In this document: positions 47,366 to 54,504 of the stretch, one piece after another
Numbering within the stretch: the stretch's first letter is position 1
Layout of the letters: each line of letters starts with the position of its first letter
Source of the DNA: Acidobacteriota bacterium
GTDB lineage: Bacteria; Acidobacteriota; Vicinamibacteria; Vicinamibacterales; UBA2999
Direction: 5' to 3'
Length of the DNA stretch: 55,182 nt
Assembly (NCBI GenBank): GCA_963169195.1
Contig: CAUJDN010000091.1
Coordinates: 1-55,182 of the forward strand
Made by a program: the position numbers and the translations under genes
Notes under the pieces: model-generated
The model's input: only the letters and a program-made list of their open reading frames with translations
The model's database searches: none
Told to the model about the DNA's origin: nothing

Positions 47366-49849
47366 ATGAAACCACACACTTCCCGCGGGAAATCTGCGTG
47401 TTCAGGCCGGCTGCGTGCCGCCCGCCGACCATGGCGGACGCTTGCAGTTCTGCTCGGCGCTGTGCTGCTTTCTTACACGCCTGCCTCGGCGCGCCAGGGG
47501 GTGACCCGCCGGGCGGCGGCCCATTTCCTCGATCAGGCGACCTTCGGACCGACCACCGCCGACGTCGATCTGGTCGTGAGTGCAGGCTACGACCAGTGGC
47601 TGAACGATCAGTTCGCCATGCCGGAGAGCCCGATGCCGGACGACCCGGACGTGAGCGACGTCCGCAACCAGCTGTTCCTGAACATGGTCAACGGCCCGGA
47701 CCAGCTGCGTCAGCGGATGATCTTCGCGCTCAGCCAGGTCATCGTCGTCTCGGCCAACAAGAATCGCGGGGGGGAGCTGGCGCCGTGGGTCCGCATGCTG
47801 TCGCGCAACGCCTTCGGCGACTTCCGCACGCTGCTGCGGGACGTGACCCTGAGTCCGACGATGGGCAAGTACCTGGACATGACGTTCAGCCGGTGCGCGC
47901 GGCACACGGTGACGTGCCCGAACGGGTCCACGACCTCGGTGCCGAACGAGAACTACGCACGCGAGCTGCTGCAGCTGTTCACGCTCGGGCTCTGGGAGCT
48001 CAACCAGGACGGCAGCGTGCGGCTGGGCCCGAACGGCCAGCCGATTCCGACCTACACGCAGGCCACGCTGGTGGAGTACGCGCGGGCGCTCACGGGATGG
48101 ACCTACGCGCGCCTGGACGGACAGGACAACTTCCTGGTCGAGATGGTGCCGGCGATGACATCCGGCACGACGCCGCAGCCGCGGCATCACGACCTCGGCC
48201 AGAAGACGCTGTTGAGCGGCGTCGTGCTGCCGGCGACCGCCAACACGACCGACGCTCTCTACGCCGACGTCGATGGCGTGATCGACAGCATCATGGCGCA
48301 CCCCAACCTGGCGCCCTTCATCTCATCGCGGCTCATCCGCTCGCTGGTGACGAGCAACCCGAGCCCCAGCTACGTCCAGCGGGTGGCCACCGTCTTCTCG
48401 ACGACCGGCGGTGACCTGCGGGCGACGCTCACCGCCATCCTCACGGACCCCGAGGCGCGCAGCTTCACCATCACCGATGGCCGCCTCAAGGATCCGATTC
48501 TCCACATCCTGGGCCTCAGCCGCGCGCTGGGCATCCCGGTGGGCAACCCGAACAACATCCAGTGGAGCTTCTCGAACCTGCTGCAGCTCGTGCTGACGCC
48601 GGCCACGGTGTTCAACTTCTACAACCTGCTGACGCCCTTGCCGGGCCACACGGCCATGCTGGGGCCCGAGTTCGGCATCTACCCGCCGGCGCTGGCCATC
48701 CAGCGGGCGAACTTCATCTACGGCATCCTCTACGACTGGTACAGCAGCACGTTCCCGATGGCCACGGTGCTGCCGACCTACCAGGCGCAGGCGGCCGACC
48801 CGGCGACGCTGGTCGAGACCGTCAACCAGAACCTGATGTTCGGGCGGATGTCGACCGATCTGCGCGACCTGATCGTCGCGGCCACGGCGGCCATCACCGA
48901 CAGTTCGGAGGGCGGGATGCGCGAGCGGGCGCGCGGCGCGCTCTATCTGGCGGCCATCTCCAGCGAGTACTCGGTGTACTCCGACACCGCGGTGGCCGGC
49001 GCCAGCACGGTGCAGCCGCCGACGGGCCTGTCCGTCTCGTCGCTGGCCGGCACGACCGTCTCCATCGGCTGGCGTGCCCCCCTCATCGGCCCGGCGGCCA
49101 CCGGGTACGTGCTCGAGGGCGGCGTCCGCCCCGGTGAAGTACTCGCGACGATTCCCATCAGCGGCACGACGCCCGGCTTCACCTTCAGCGCGCCGCCGGG
49201 GGCCTTCTACATCCGCCTGCGGACGGTTGCCGGTGCGGCGGTCAGCCGCCCGTCCAGCGAGATCCGCCTCTACGTCGGCGACTACTCGGGCCCCACGGCT
49301 CCACGGTCGCTCTCGGGCTATGGCAACGGCTCGGCGGTCGTCCTGAACTGGCTGAACACCTTCGGTGGCGGGGAGCCGACGGGGATCACGGTGGATGTCA
49401 CGCAGAACGGCGCGCGCGTGGCCAGCATCCCGATGCCGCTGACCAGCACCTGGCGCTTCGACGCCGTCCCGCCGGGGACCTTCGGCTTCACCGTGCGCGC
49501 CACCAACGGCGTCGGCACGAGCGGGTCGTCCAACAGCGTGACGATGACCTTCCCGTTGAGTGGATGCTCGGCGCCGCGGACACCTGGATCCTTCACCGCC
49601 GCGGCCAACGGGCGCGTGGTTTCGGCGCACTGGCTGGCGCCCACCAGTGGCACGGCTCCCACGCGATACACCGTCGAGGCGCGGCTGCGCAACCCGAACG
49701 GCTCATACAGTCCGCTGGGGATGTTCCCCGTGACCGCGACGAACCTCTCCAGCCCTGTCGGGCCCGGCCTGTATCAGCTGCGGGTCCGGTCGGAGAACAT
49801 CTGTGGCAGCAGCGGGTTCACCAGCTGGCAGACCGTCACGGTGGAATAG
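47366..49849 (+). CDS. DUF1800 protein with C-terminal fibronectin-type domains
   Basis: The 827-residue protein has a signal peptide (LAVLLGAVLLSYTPASA). A DUF1800 domain (about 45-530: AAHFLDQATFGPTTADVD, FALSQVIVVSANKN, NENYARELLQLFTLGLWELN, YARALTGWTY, HPNLAPFISSRLIRSLVTSN) and three fibronectin-III-like or Ig-like repeats follow (from about 545: PPTGLSVSSLAGTTVSIGW). DUF1800 proteins are secreted or surface proteins almost always next to a DUF1501 gene, as here. The pair is thought to work together, but the reaction is undetermined. GGAGTGG precedes the ATG. Confidence 0.88.
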   Translation: MKPHTSRGKSACSGRLRAARRPWRTLAVLLGAVLLSYTPASARQGVTRRAAAHFLDQATFGPTTADVDLVVSAGYDQWLNDQFAMPESPMPDDPDVSDVRNQLFLNMVNGPDQLRQRMIFALSQVIVVSANKNRGGELAPWVRMLSRNAFGDFRTLLRDVTLSPTMGKYLDMTFSRCARHTVTCPNGSTTSVPNENYARELLQLFTLGLWELNQDGSVRLGPNGQPIPTYTQATLVEYARALTGWTYARLDGQDNFLVEMVPAMTSGTTPQPRHHDLGQKTLLSGVVLPATANTTDALYADVDGVIDSIMAHPNLAPFISSRLIRSLVTSNPSPSYVQRVATVFSTTGGDLRATLTAILTDPEARSFTITDGRLKDPILHILGLSRALGIPVGNPNNIQWSFSNLLQLVLTPATVFNFYNLLTPLPGHTAMLGPEFGIYPPALAIQRANFIYGILYDWYSSTFPMATVLPTYQAQAADPATLVETVNQNLMFGRMSTDLRDLIVAATAAITDSSEGGMRERARGALYLAAISSEYSVYSDTAVAGASTVQPPTGLSVSSLAGTTVSIGWRAPLIGPAATGYVLEGGVRPGEVLATIPISGTTPGFTFSAPPGAFYIRLRTVAGAAVSRPSSEIRLYVGDYSGPTAPRSLSGYGNGSAVVLNWLNTFGGGEPTGITVDVTQNGARVASIPMPLTSTWRFDAVPPGTFGFTVRATNGVGTSGSSNSVTMTFPLSGCSAPRTPGSFTAAANGRVVSAHWLAPTSGTAPTRYTVEARLRNPNGSYSPLGMFPVTATNLSSPVGPGLYQLRVRSENICGSSGFTSWQTVTVE

Positions 49850-49862
49850 GAGCCGGATCGCC

Positions 49863-51224
49863 ATGGCCCACTCTCACAACGTCCCCGCCCGCCGCAACTT
49901 CCTCAAGCTGAGCGCGCGCCTGGCCGCGCTGGGGCTCACCAGCCTCGGCGTCCAGCCCGCCCGCCGCGTCTTCGTCCGCGATGTCGAGGCGCAGGGCCGG
50001 GTCACCGACTACAAGGCCCTGGTCTGCGTGTACATGTTCGGCGGTAACGACGCCAACAACACGATCGTGCCCGCCGACAACTACGCCGCGTACTCGGCCG
50101 CGCGCGGCGGCACAGCCGGCGTGGCGCTTGCGGCGAACACGTTGCTGCCGATTCCGGGCCCCGGGGGCGCCACCTTCGGGCTGCACCCGTCGCTGACCGA
50201 GCTCGTGCCCATCTACAACGCGGGCTACCTGGCGTTCGTGCTCAACATGGGCGCGCTCAACCGCCCGCTGACGAAAGAGCAGTACCGCGCCGGCGGGAAC
50301 AATCCGCCCAACCTGTTCTCCCACTCCGACCAGACCACGCAGGCGCAGACGGCCTCGGCGACCCAGCACACCGGGTGGGGGGGGCGGCTGCTCGATCTCT
50401 TCGGGGCCACCGACTCGCTGTCGGCCGTCTCCGTGTCGTCGCCCGCCATCTTCCTCGACGGCGCGGACGTGCGCAGCAACGTCATTCCCCCGGGCGCGAA
50501 CCTCGGCCTGTACGGCATGAGCTTCTGGCCGCCGAGCGCGTCGGATGCCCGCCGGCAGGCGGTGAACGCGATGGTGCTGATGGATGGGGGCAATCCCATC
50601 CGCGAGGCCGCCAACCGGATGTTCGCCGACGGCCTGCAGCTGGCCGACACGCTTTCGTCCAGCGGGGGCCTGCCCCCGGGCACCTCGGTCTTCCCCACGA
50701 CCTCGCTGGGCAACCAGTTGCGGGAAGTTGCGCGCCTGATCCGGGTGCGATCGCAGCTCGGGCCGGGCCGGCAGGTCTTCTTCTGCTCGATCGGCGGCTT
50801 CGACACCCACAGCGCGCAGATGGGCACCCATGCGAACCTGTTGCGCGACCTGTCGCAGTCCCTGTCCGCGTTTGCCTACGCGACGCTGGACCTGGGGCTG
50901 GCCGCCAACGTCACCACGTTCACGCAGTCGGAGTTCAACCGCACGACGCAGACCAACGGCACGGGGACCGACCACGCGTGGGGCAGCCACCAGATGGTGC
51001 TTGGCGGCGCCGTGCAGGGCGGCATCGTAGGGGCAATGACCAACTTCGAGCTGGGTGGGCCCTACGATGTCACCAATCGGGGAGTGTGGCTGCCGACCAT
51101 CGGGACGGTTCAGTACGGCGCCACGCTGGGCCGGTGGTTCGGGGCGACGCCGACCGAGCTGGCGTGGGCGTTCCCGAACCTGCCCAACTTCGCAGCGCCC
51201 GACCTCGGATTCATGCGCAGTTGA
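49863..51224 (+). CDS. DUF1501 protein (exported, sulfatase-fold-like)
   Basis: The 453-residue protein has a twin-arginine-like leader (ARRNFLKLSARLAALGLTSL). A DUF1501 domain follows, with VCVYMFGGNDANNTIVP, GLHPSLTELVPIYNAGYLAF, FSHSDQTTQAQ, GGFDTHSAQMGTHANLLRDL, TTFTQSEFNRTTQTNGTGTD and AWGSHQMVLGG. The aspartate and histidine motifs suit a metal-dependent alkaline-phosphatase/sulfatase superfamily fold. It begins 13 bases after DUF1800 with AGGAGCCGG as Shine-Dalgarno. DUF1800-DUF1501 co-occurrence is a well-known pattern with no demonstrated enzymatic activity that I can name. Confidence 0.88.
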   Translation: MAHSHNVPARRNFLKLSARLAALGLTSLGVQPARRVFVRDVEAQGRVTDYKALVCVYMFGGNDANNTIVPADNYAAYSAARGGTAGVALAANTLLPIPGPGGATFGLHPSLTELVPIYNAGYLAFVLNMGALNRPLTKEQYRAGGNNPPNLFSHSDQTTQAQTASATQHTGWGGRLLDLFGATDSLSAVSVSSPAIFLDGADVRSNVIPPGANLGLYGMSFWPPSASDARRQAVNAMVLMDGGNPIREAANRMFADGLQLADTLSSSGGLPPGTSVFPTTSLGNQLREVARLIRVRSQLGPGRQVFFCSIGGFDTHSAQMGTHANLLRDLSQSLSAFAYATLDLGLAANVTTFTQSEFNRTTQTNGTGTDHAWGSHQMVLGGAVQGGIVGAMTNFELGGPYDVTNRGVWLPTIGTVQYGATLGRWFGATPTELAWAFPNLPNFAAPDLGFMRS

Positions 51225-51246
51225 GGGATCATCTGTGCAATCATGA

Positions 51247-51273
51247 AGAGCCCTCGTGGTTTCAGGGGGCTCT
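51247..51273. terminator. Hairpin between DUF1501 and the lectin-domain gene
   Basis: AGAGCCC (51247-51253) pairs with GGGCTCT (51267-51273) across a 13-base loop, 22 bases after the DUF1501 stop codon. It may weaken read-through into the next gene. No T-tract follows. Confidence 0.35.
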
Positions 51274-51291
51274 GGCAGACGATCCCTTACT

Positions 51292-52131
51292 ATGCGCATC
51301 CATCACATCGTGGCCGGCGTCCTCGTGGCGCTGGCGGCCTCGCCTGCGGCCGCCCAGGAACAGGTGACCGTTGTCAAGCGCGACCACACGCGGTTCACCG
51401 GCCGGTTCGAGGCGTGGAACCGCCCGAACAACCGCATCTACGTGCGCGTCACCCCGAACGATCAGCGCATCGTGCCGCTCGCCGACGTACTGATGTTCGA
51501 AGTCGGAGGCCCCGCGCAGAACCTGCCGGCGGTTGAAACCGAGGCCGCGCGCGGCAGCGATCACGTGCTCGTGCTCGCCAGTGGGGAAGTGCTGCGGGGG
51601 CGCCTGCTCAACATCGAAGGGGGCGAGGGCTCGGACACGCCCGGTGAACCCCGGGTCGTGTCGTTCCAGCCCGCCTCGGGCGCCGAGCGCCGAGCCCGCA
51701 TGAGCGAGGTGCGCCGGCTGTATTTCGGGAACTACCCGGCGCCGACCGCCGAGGAGCCCGTGCCCCCGGGGGCCGTCCGTGTGCGCAGCACGGCCGGCTG
51801 GGTTCCGACCGGCGTGTTCATCAACAAGGGAGACCGCGTGCAGTTCCAGGCCACGGGCGAGGTACGGCTGTCCGCCGATCCCGAGGACAGGGCCAGCACG
51901 GCCGGCTCCCTGCGGGGGCGCTCCGCGCCGAAGTCGCCGGCGCCGCAGCTTCTGGCCGGCGCCCTCATCGGCCGGGTGGGCGCGGCCGGTGCGCCATTCG
52001 GGATCGGCAACCTGACCCAGGCCCTGCCCATGGACGGAGTCGGGGAGTTGTTCCTCGCCGTGAACGACGACGAGCTGTCTGACAACCAGGGGGCGTTCGA
52101 CGTCACGGTGCGGGTGATCAGGAGGCGATAG
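51292..52131 (+). CDS. Exported protein with PA-IL-like lectin domain
   Basis: The 279-residue protein has a signal peptide (IVAGVLVALAASPAAAQ). An Hfq/Sm-like or SH3-like beta region (about 20-130: VTVVKRDHTRFTGRFEAW and LVLASGEVLRGRLLNIEGG) and a C-terminal PA-IL/LecA-like galactose-binding domain (about 155-275) follow. The latter contains GWVPTGVFINKGDRVQF, LAGALIGRVG, FGIG and GELFLAVNDDELSDNQGAFD. The NDDELSDN acidic/asparagine cluster matches the calcium and sugar site of the LecA family. With DUF1800/DUF1501 upstream it may help recognise glycans or wall polymers. Met 51292 is preferred because the signal peptide starts there. Confidence 0.75.
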   Translation: MRIHHIVAGVLVALAASPAAAQEQVTVVKRDHTRFTGRFEAWNRPNNRIYVRVTPNDQRIVPLADVLMFEVGGPAQNLPAVETEAARGSDHVLVLASGEVLRGRLLNIEGGEGSDTPGEPRVVSFQPASGAERRARMSEVRRLYFGNYPAPTAEEPVPPGAVRVRSTAGWVPTGVFINKGDRVQFQATGEVRLSADPEDRASTAGSLRGRSAPKSPAPQLLAGALIGRVGAAGAPFGIGNLTQALPMDGVGELFLAVNDDELSDNQGAFDVTVRVIRRR

Positions 52132-52177
52132 GCGCCGGCGTCCGCCCCTGGGCTCCACCAGTTGAAGGCCGGTCACG

Positions 52178-52591
52178 ATGACGCACTTCCTGGCTCCGGC
52201 ACTCGAACCTGACGGTGCGTGCGGATTGCAGATCGAGCGCTCCGGCGCCTGGTTGGTGACCCATCTGGAGCTGGCCCTGGACTCGAAGACCCGGACGCGT
52301 GGCCTCCTGGGGCGCGACGGGCTTGCTGCGGGGCACGGCCTGGTCATCGCGCCCTCGCAGGGCGTGCACACCTTCGGGATGCGCTTCCCAATCGACATCG
52401 TCTTCGTGCGGCGGGACGGGCGGGTCGTGCGGTGCCGGCCGCACGTGCGGCCCCGCCGGCTGGCGATCTGGCTGACGGCGTTTGCGGTCATCGAGCTGGC
52501 GGCCGATGCGATCGGCCGGGCGGGAGTGCAGGTGGGGGACCGGGTTCTGGTCAAAGCCCGGCCACAAGTGCAGATGGGTGACTTGGTATGA
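52178..52591 (+). CDS. DUF192 protein
   Basis: The 137-residue protein is a DUF192 domain: LELALDSKTRTRGLLGRDGL, LVIAPSQGVHTFGMRFPIDI with the following VFVRRDGRV, then a C-terminal AFAVIELAADAIGRAGVQVGD with RVLV next. There is no signal peptide, unlike many exported DUF192 proteins. The role is unknown. It often occurs next to Tad/Flp pilus genes, and here it directly precedes the pilin cluster, so a link is plausible. It stands 46 bases after the lectin gene. Confidence 0.85.
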   Translation: MTHFLAPALEPDGACGLQIERSGAWLVTHLELALDSKTRTRGLLGRDGLAAGHGLVIAPSQGVHTFGMRFPIDIVFVRRDGRVVRCRPHVRPRRLAIWLTAFAVIELAADAIGRAGVQVGDRVLVKARPQVQMGDLV

Positions 52592-52892
52592 CTCTAGAGC
52601 CCTGCATGTCAGCAAAGGGCGACCATAGTCAGCCTGGCGCGGGATTATTGCTGGTCCCCGACCGGTCCTTTTTCCGGGCCCGGCCATCGAGCCACGGTGC
52701 TAACAGCCTTGTCTGCAGTGGGTTAGGTCCGGGCCCGTGCCGTCAGCCGGGCAGGGCACCCGACTTGCAGCATGTTGGGCCGTCCAACTGGTTCGCCAGG
52801 CGCGTCCGGCATAGGGCGGCCTGCGACAGCCGCGGAGGGAAGACGGGGGTCTTCCGCGGAGCTCGGTTCCCCCCGATAGTGGAGTCCCGAAC
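52592..52892 (+). other. Pilus-locus leader: non-coding region with hairpins
   Basis: This 301-base gap has no credible gene. It contains a stem CTAAC/GTTAG near 52701-52725 flanked by GGGCCCG runs, and a sigma-54-like site at 52754-52769. CCGCGG-AAGAC/GTCTT-CCGCGG (52830-52859) forms a strong hairpin with a GGGG loop directly upstream of the first pilin ribosome-binding site (GGAG). It probably forms the 5' leader of the pilin mRNA. I could not match it to a known cyclic-di-GMP riboswitch. Confidence 0.5.
52754..52769 (+). promoter_or_regulatory. Candidate sigma-54 promoter upstream of flp pilins
   Basis: GGGCACCCGACTTGCA matches TGGCACRNNNNTTGCW at 14 of 16 positions, with GG and GC exactly ten bases apart, as sigma-54 requires. 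It lies 123 bases upstream of the first Flp pilin ATG. No enhancer-binding protein gene is in the window. Confidence 0.5.
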
Positions 52893-53066
52893 ATGAAGCA
52901 CCTCCTGAAGCGCCTGTTGTCCGAGGACCGCGGGCAGGACGTCATCGAGTACGCACTGCTCGCCGCGGGCATCAGCATCATCGTGATCCCGGTCGCTCCC
53001 GCCATCGGGACGCAGGTGAACCAAGCCTATCAGGCCATCCTCGCCGCCGTGACCGGTCTGGCGTAG
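52893..53066 (+). CDS. flp: Flp-type pilin 1
   Basis: The 57-residue prepilin has a leader ending EDRG, then QDVIEYALLAAGISIIVIPV. This is the Flp motif, with glutamate at position +5 after the cleaved glycine and a tyrosine next. The rest is one hydrophobic helix (to AAVTGLA). It is the structural subunit of a Tad/Flp pilus, processed by the CpaA/TadV peptidase encoded downstream. GGAG lies eleven bases before the ATG. The first nine residues (MKHLLKRLL) form the basic leader. It is too short for many gene callers. Confidence 0.9.
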   Translation: MKHLLKRLLSEDRGQDVIEYALLAAGISIIVIPVAPAIGTQVNQAYQAILAAVTGLA

Positions 53067-53136
53067 GCGAAGCGGAATGGGTTCAGTCGTCCCCGGCGGG
53101 TGTGCCGGGGACGGCGTTCTCCACGTCGGCTCTCAT

Positions 53137-53307
53137 ATGCGACCTTTCTGGAAGCGTGTCCGCGACGATCGCGGGCAGGACGTCATCGAATATGCCCTGC
53201 TGGCGGCCGGGATCAGCATTGTCGTCATCCCGACGGTGCCGAACATCGGCGTCCAACTGGTCTTCGCCTACTACGCCGTCCTCGCGGCGGTGACAGGCAT
53301 CGCCTAG
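53137..53307 (+). CDS. flp: Flp-type pilin 2
   Basis: The 56-residue prepilin starts at MRPFWKRVRDDRG, then the mature QDVIEYALLAAGISIVVIPT and VPNIGVQLVFAYYAVLAAVT. The first 20 mature residues are nearly identical to pilin 1, so it is a tandem duplicate. The C-terminal half has diverged. The ATG at 53137 is chosen because the leader then has the same length as in pilin 1. The longer frame from 53077 is only read-through of the intergenic sequence. The two copies may be alternative or minor subunits. Confidence 0.88.
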   Translation: MRPFWKRVRDDRGQDVIEYALLAAGISIVVIPTVPNIGVQLVFAYYAVLAAVTGIA

Positions 53308-53326
53308 AGCAGGTCGGGGTCTCCAG

Positions 53327-53536
53327 ATGGCAACCATGCGATTCCTTTTGATGCGGCTCATCCGTGACGAGCAGGGGCAGGACCTCATCGAGTACGCCCT
53401 GCTGACGGCCGGCATCGGGCTCGCGGGAATCGCAGTCTGGCCGGCCATCACCAACGCGATTGGCGTGGCCTACCAGGGGTTCGACACGGGCACCCAGGGC
53501 ATCTGGGAAGTCCCAGATCCGGGGGCGGGACCGTGA
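53327..53536 (+). CDS. flp: Flp-type pilin 3 (divergent, longer)
   Basis: The 69-residue prepilin has leader MATMRFLLMRLIRDEQG, then mature QDLIEYALLTAGIGLAGIAV and a longer hydrophilic tail (YQGFDTGTQGIWEVPDPGAG). The cleavage site and Glu+5/Tyr+6 are conserved, but the tail of about 12 extra residues is unlike pilins 1 and 2, so it may be a tip or minor pilin. Its TGA overlaps the GTG and abuts the ATG of the prepilin peptidase gene (GTGATGA), so the two are coupled. Confidence 0.85.
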   Translation: MATMRFLLMRLIRDEQGQDLIEYALLTAGIGLAGIAVWPAITNAIGVAYQGFDTGTQGIWEVPDPGAGP

Positions 53537-54045
53537 TGATCGCCGAGCTCACCGCACTGCTCGTCGGGGCGGCGGCGTGCGTGACGGATCTCCGAAGCGC
53601 GCGCATCCCCAACGTGCTCACCTTCGGGGCGATCGCGAGCGCCGTGGTGTACCACCTCGTCGCGCCGCAGGGCTCGGGCGCTGCGTTCGTCTTGGCGGGC
53701 CTGGCGGCGGGCCTGCTCGTGTTCTTTCCGTTTTTCGCCCTGGGCGCCCTGGGCGCCGGGGATGTCAAGTTGATGGCCGCGCTCGGTGCGTGGCTCGGCT
53801 GGCAGCCGACCGTGCAGGTGGCGCTCTACGGCGCCATTGCCGGCGGCGTGCTGGCGATCGTCGTGTCCATGTGGCACGGCTATCTGCGGAAGGCGCTCCG
53901 CAACATCGGCACGCTCTTCGGCCATTGGGCGCTCGTGGGCATCAAGCCGCTGCCGGAGCTGACGCTCGACGCGGGCCGTGGCCTGCGTCTGCCGTACGCG
54001 CTTCCGATCATGGTGGGACTGGTGGTGACGCTATGGCGCGCATGA
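53533..54045 (+). CDS. cpaA: Prepilin peptidase (TadV/CpaA, A24 family)
   Basis: The 170-residue polytopic aspartic protease has five to six helices. The two catalytic aspartates lie in VTDLRSARIPN (about residue 19) and GALGAGDVKLMAALG (GxGD, about residue 77), the fingerprint of A24 prepilin peptidases. It lacks the N-terminal methyltransferase domain, as expected for TadV/CpaA. It should cleave the Flp and TadE leaders after their glycine. Starts at GTG 53533 and ATG 53536 are both possible and overlap pilin 3. Its end overlaps the TadE gene. Confidence 0.92.
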   Translation: MMIAELTALLVGAAACVTDLRSARIPNVLTFGAIASAVVYHLVAPQGSGAAFVLAGLAAGLLVFFPFFALGALGAGDVKLMAALGAWLGWQPTVQVALYGAIAGGVLAIVVSMWHGYLRKALRNIGTLFGHWALVGIKPLPELTLDAGRGLRLPYALPIMVGLVVTLWRA

Positions 54046-54485
54046 TCCTTTGCCGCTTCCGGCGGTCCGAGCACGGGGCCGAGCTCATCGAGATGGCCCT
54101 GATCACGCCCATCCTGCTGCTGCTCGTGATGGGGATCGTGGACTTCGGCTTCCTGTTCCAGCGCTACGTCGTGCTCACCAACGCCGCGGTGGAGGGCGCC
54201 CGCGTGGCCAGCCTGCCCGGCTATACGGCCGCCGACGCGGAAGCGCGGGTCCAGGAGTACGCGACGACTGGGGGCGTGCCTGGCGCGGTTACCGCCGTGG
54301 CCACCCCGGTGACGCTCCCGGGCGCCGGTGGCGGCACCTGGCCCGGCATGCAGATGACCGTCACGCACGTTTACAGCCTGCAGTACGTCGCGCCCATCAT
54401 GACCCTGGTCGGCGGGTCCTCGGCCTCGTCCATCACGCTGACCGCCCGGTCGACCATGCGCCGCCAGGTGGCGGCGGCGCCCTAG
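54042..54485 (+). CDS. tadE: TadE-type pseudopilin
   Basis: The 147-residue protein begins with a short basic leader (CRFRRSEHG). The mature part begins AELIEMALITPILLLLVMGI, with glutamate at +5 after the glycine and a hydrophobic helix, the TadE-like pattern. A soluble C-terminal domain follows. It is a pseudopilin of the Tad system and a likely substrate of the neighbouring peptidase. ATG 54042 overlaps the peptidase TGA by four bases. ATG 54033 is an alternative start, three residues longer. Confidence 0.85.
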   Translation: MILCRFRRSEHGAELIEMALITPILLLLVMGIVDFGFLFQRYVVLTNAAVEGARVASLPGYTAADAEARVQEYATTGGVPGAVTAVATPVTLPGAGGGTWPGMQMTVTHVYSLQYVAPIMTLVGGSSASSITLTARSTMRRQVAAAP

Positions 54486-54504
54486 ACCGGCAGGTGGAGA
54501 ACCC

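Noticed and set aside
48323..49630. Minus-strand frames opposite the DUF1800 gene
   Set aside because: They are Arg-rich shadow frames without start signals.
52600..52745. Cyclic-di-GMP (GEMM) riboswitch upstream of the pilins
   Set aside because: Short GC-rich stems are present, but the conserved GGGCAAACC, GAAA and GGACGCAAAGCC blocks are not, and the region lies upstream of the predicted promoter.
52588..52896. A 102-codon frame in the pilus leader region
   Set aside because: It has no recognisable domain and overlaps the candidate promoter and hairpins. The Flp start at 52893 is much better supported.
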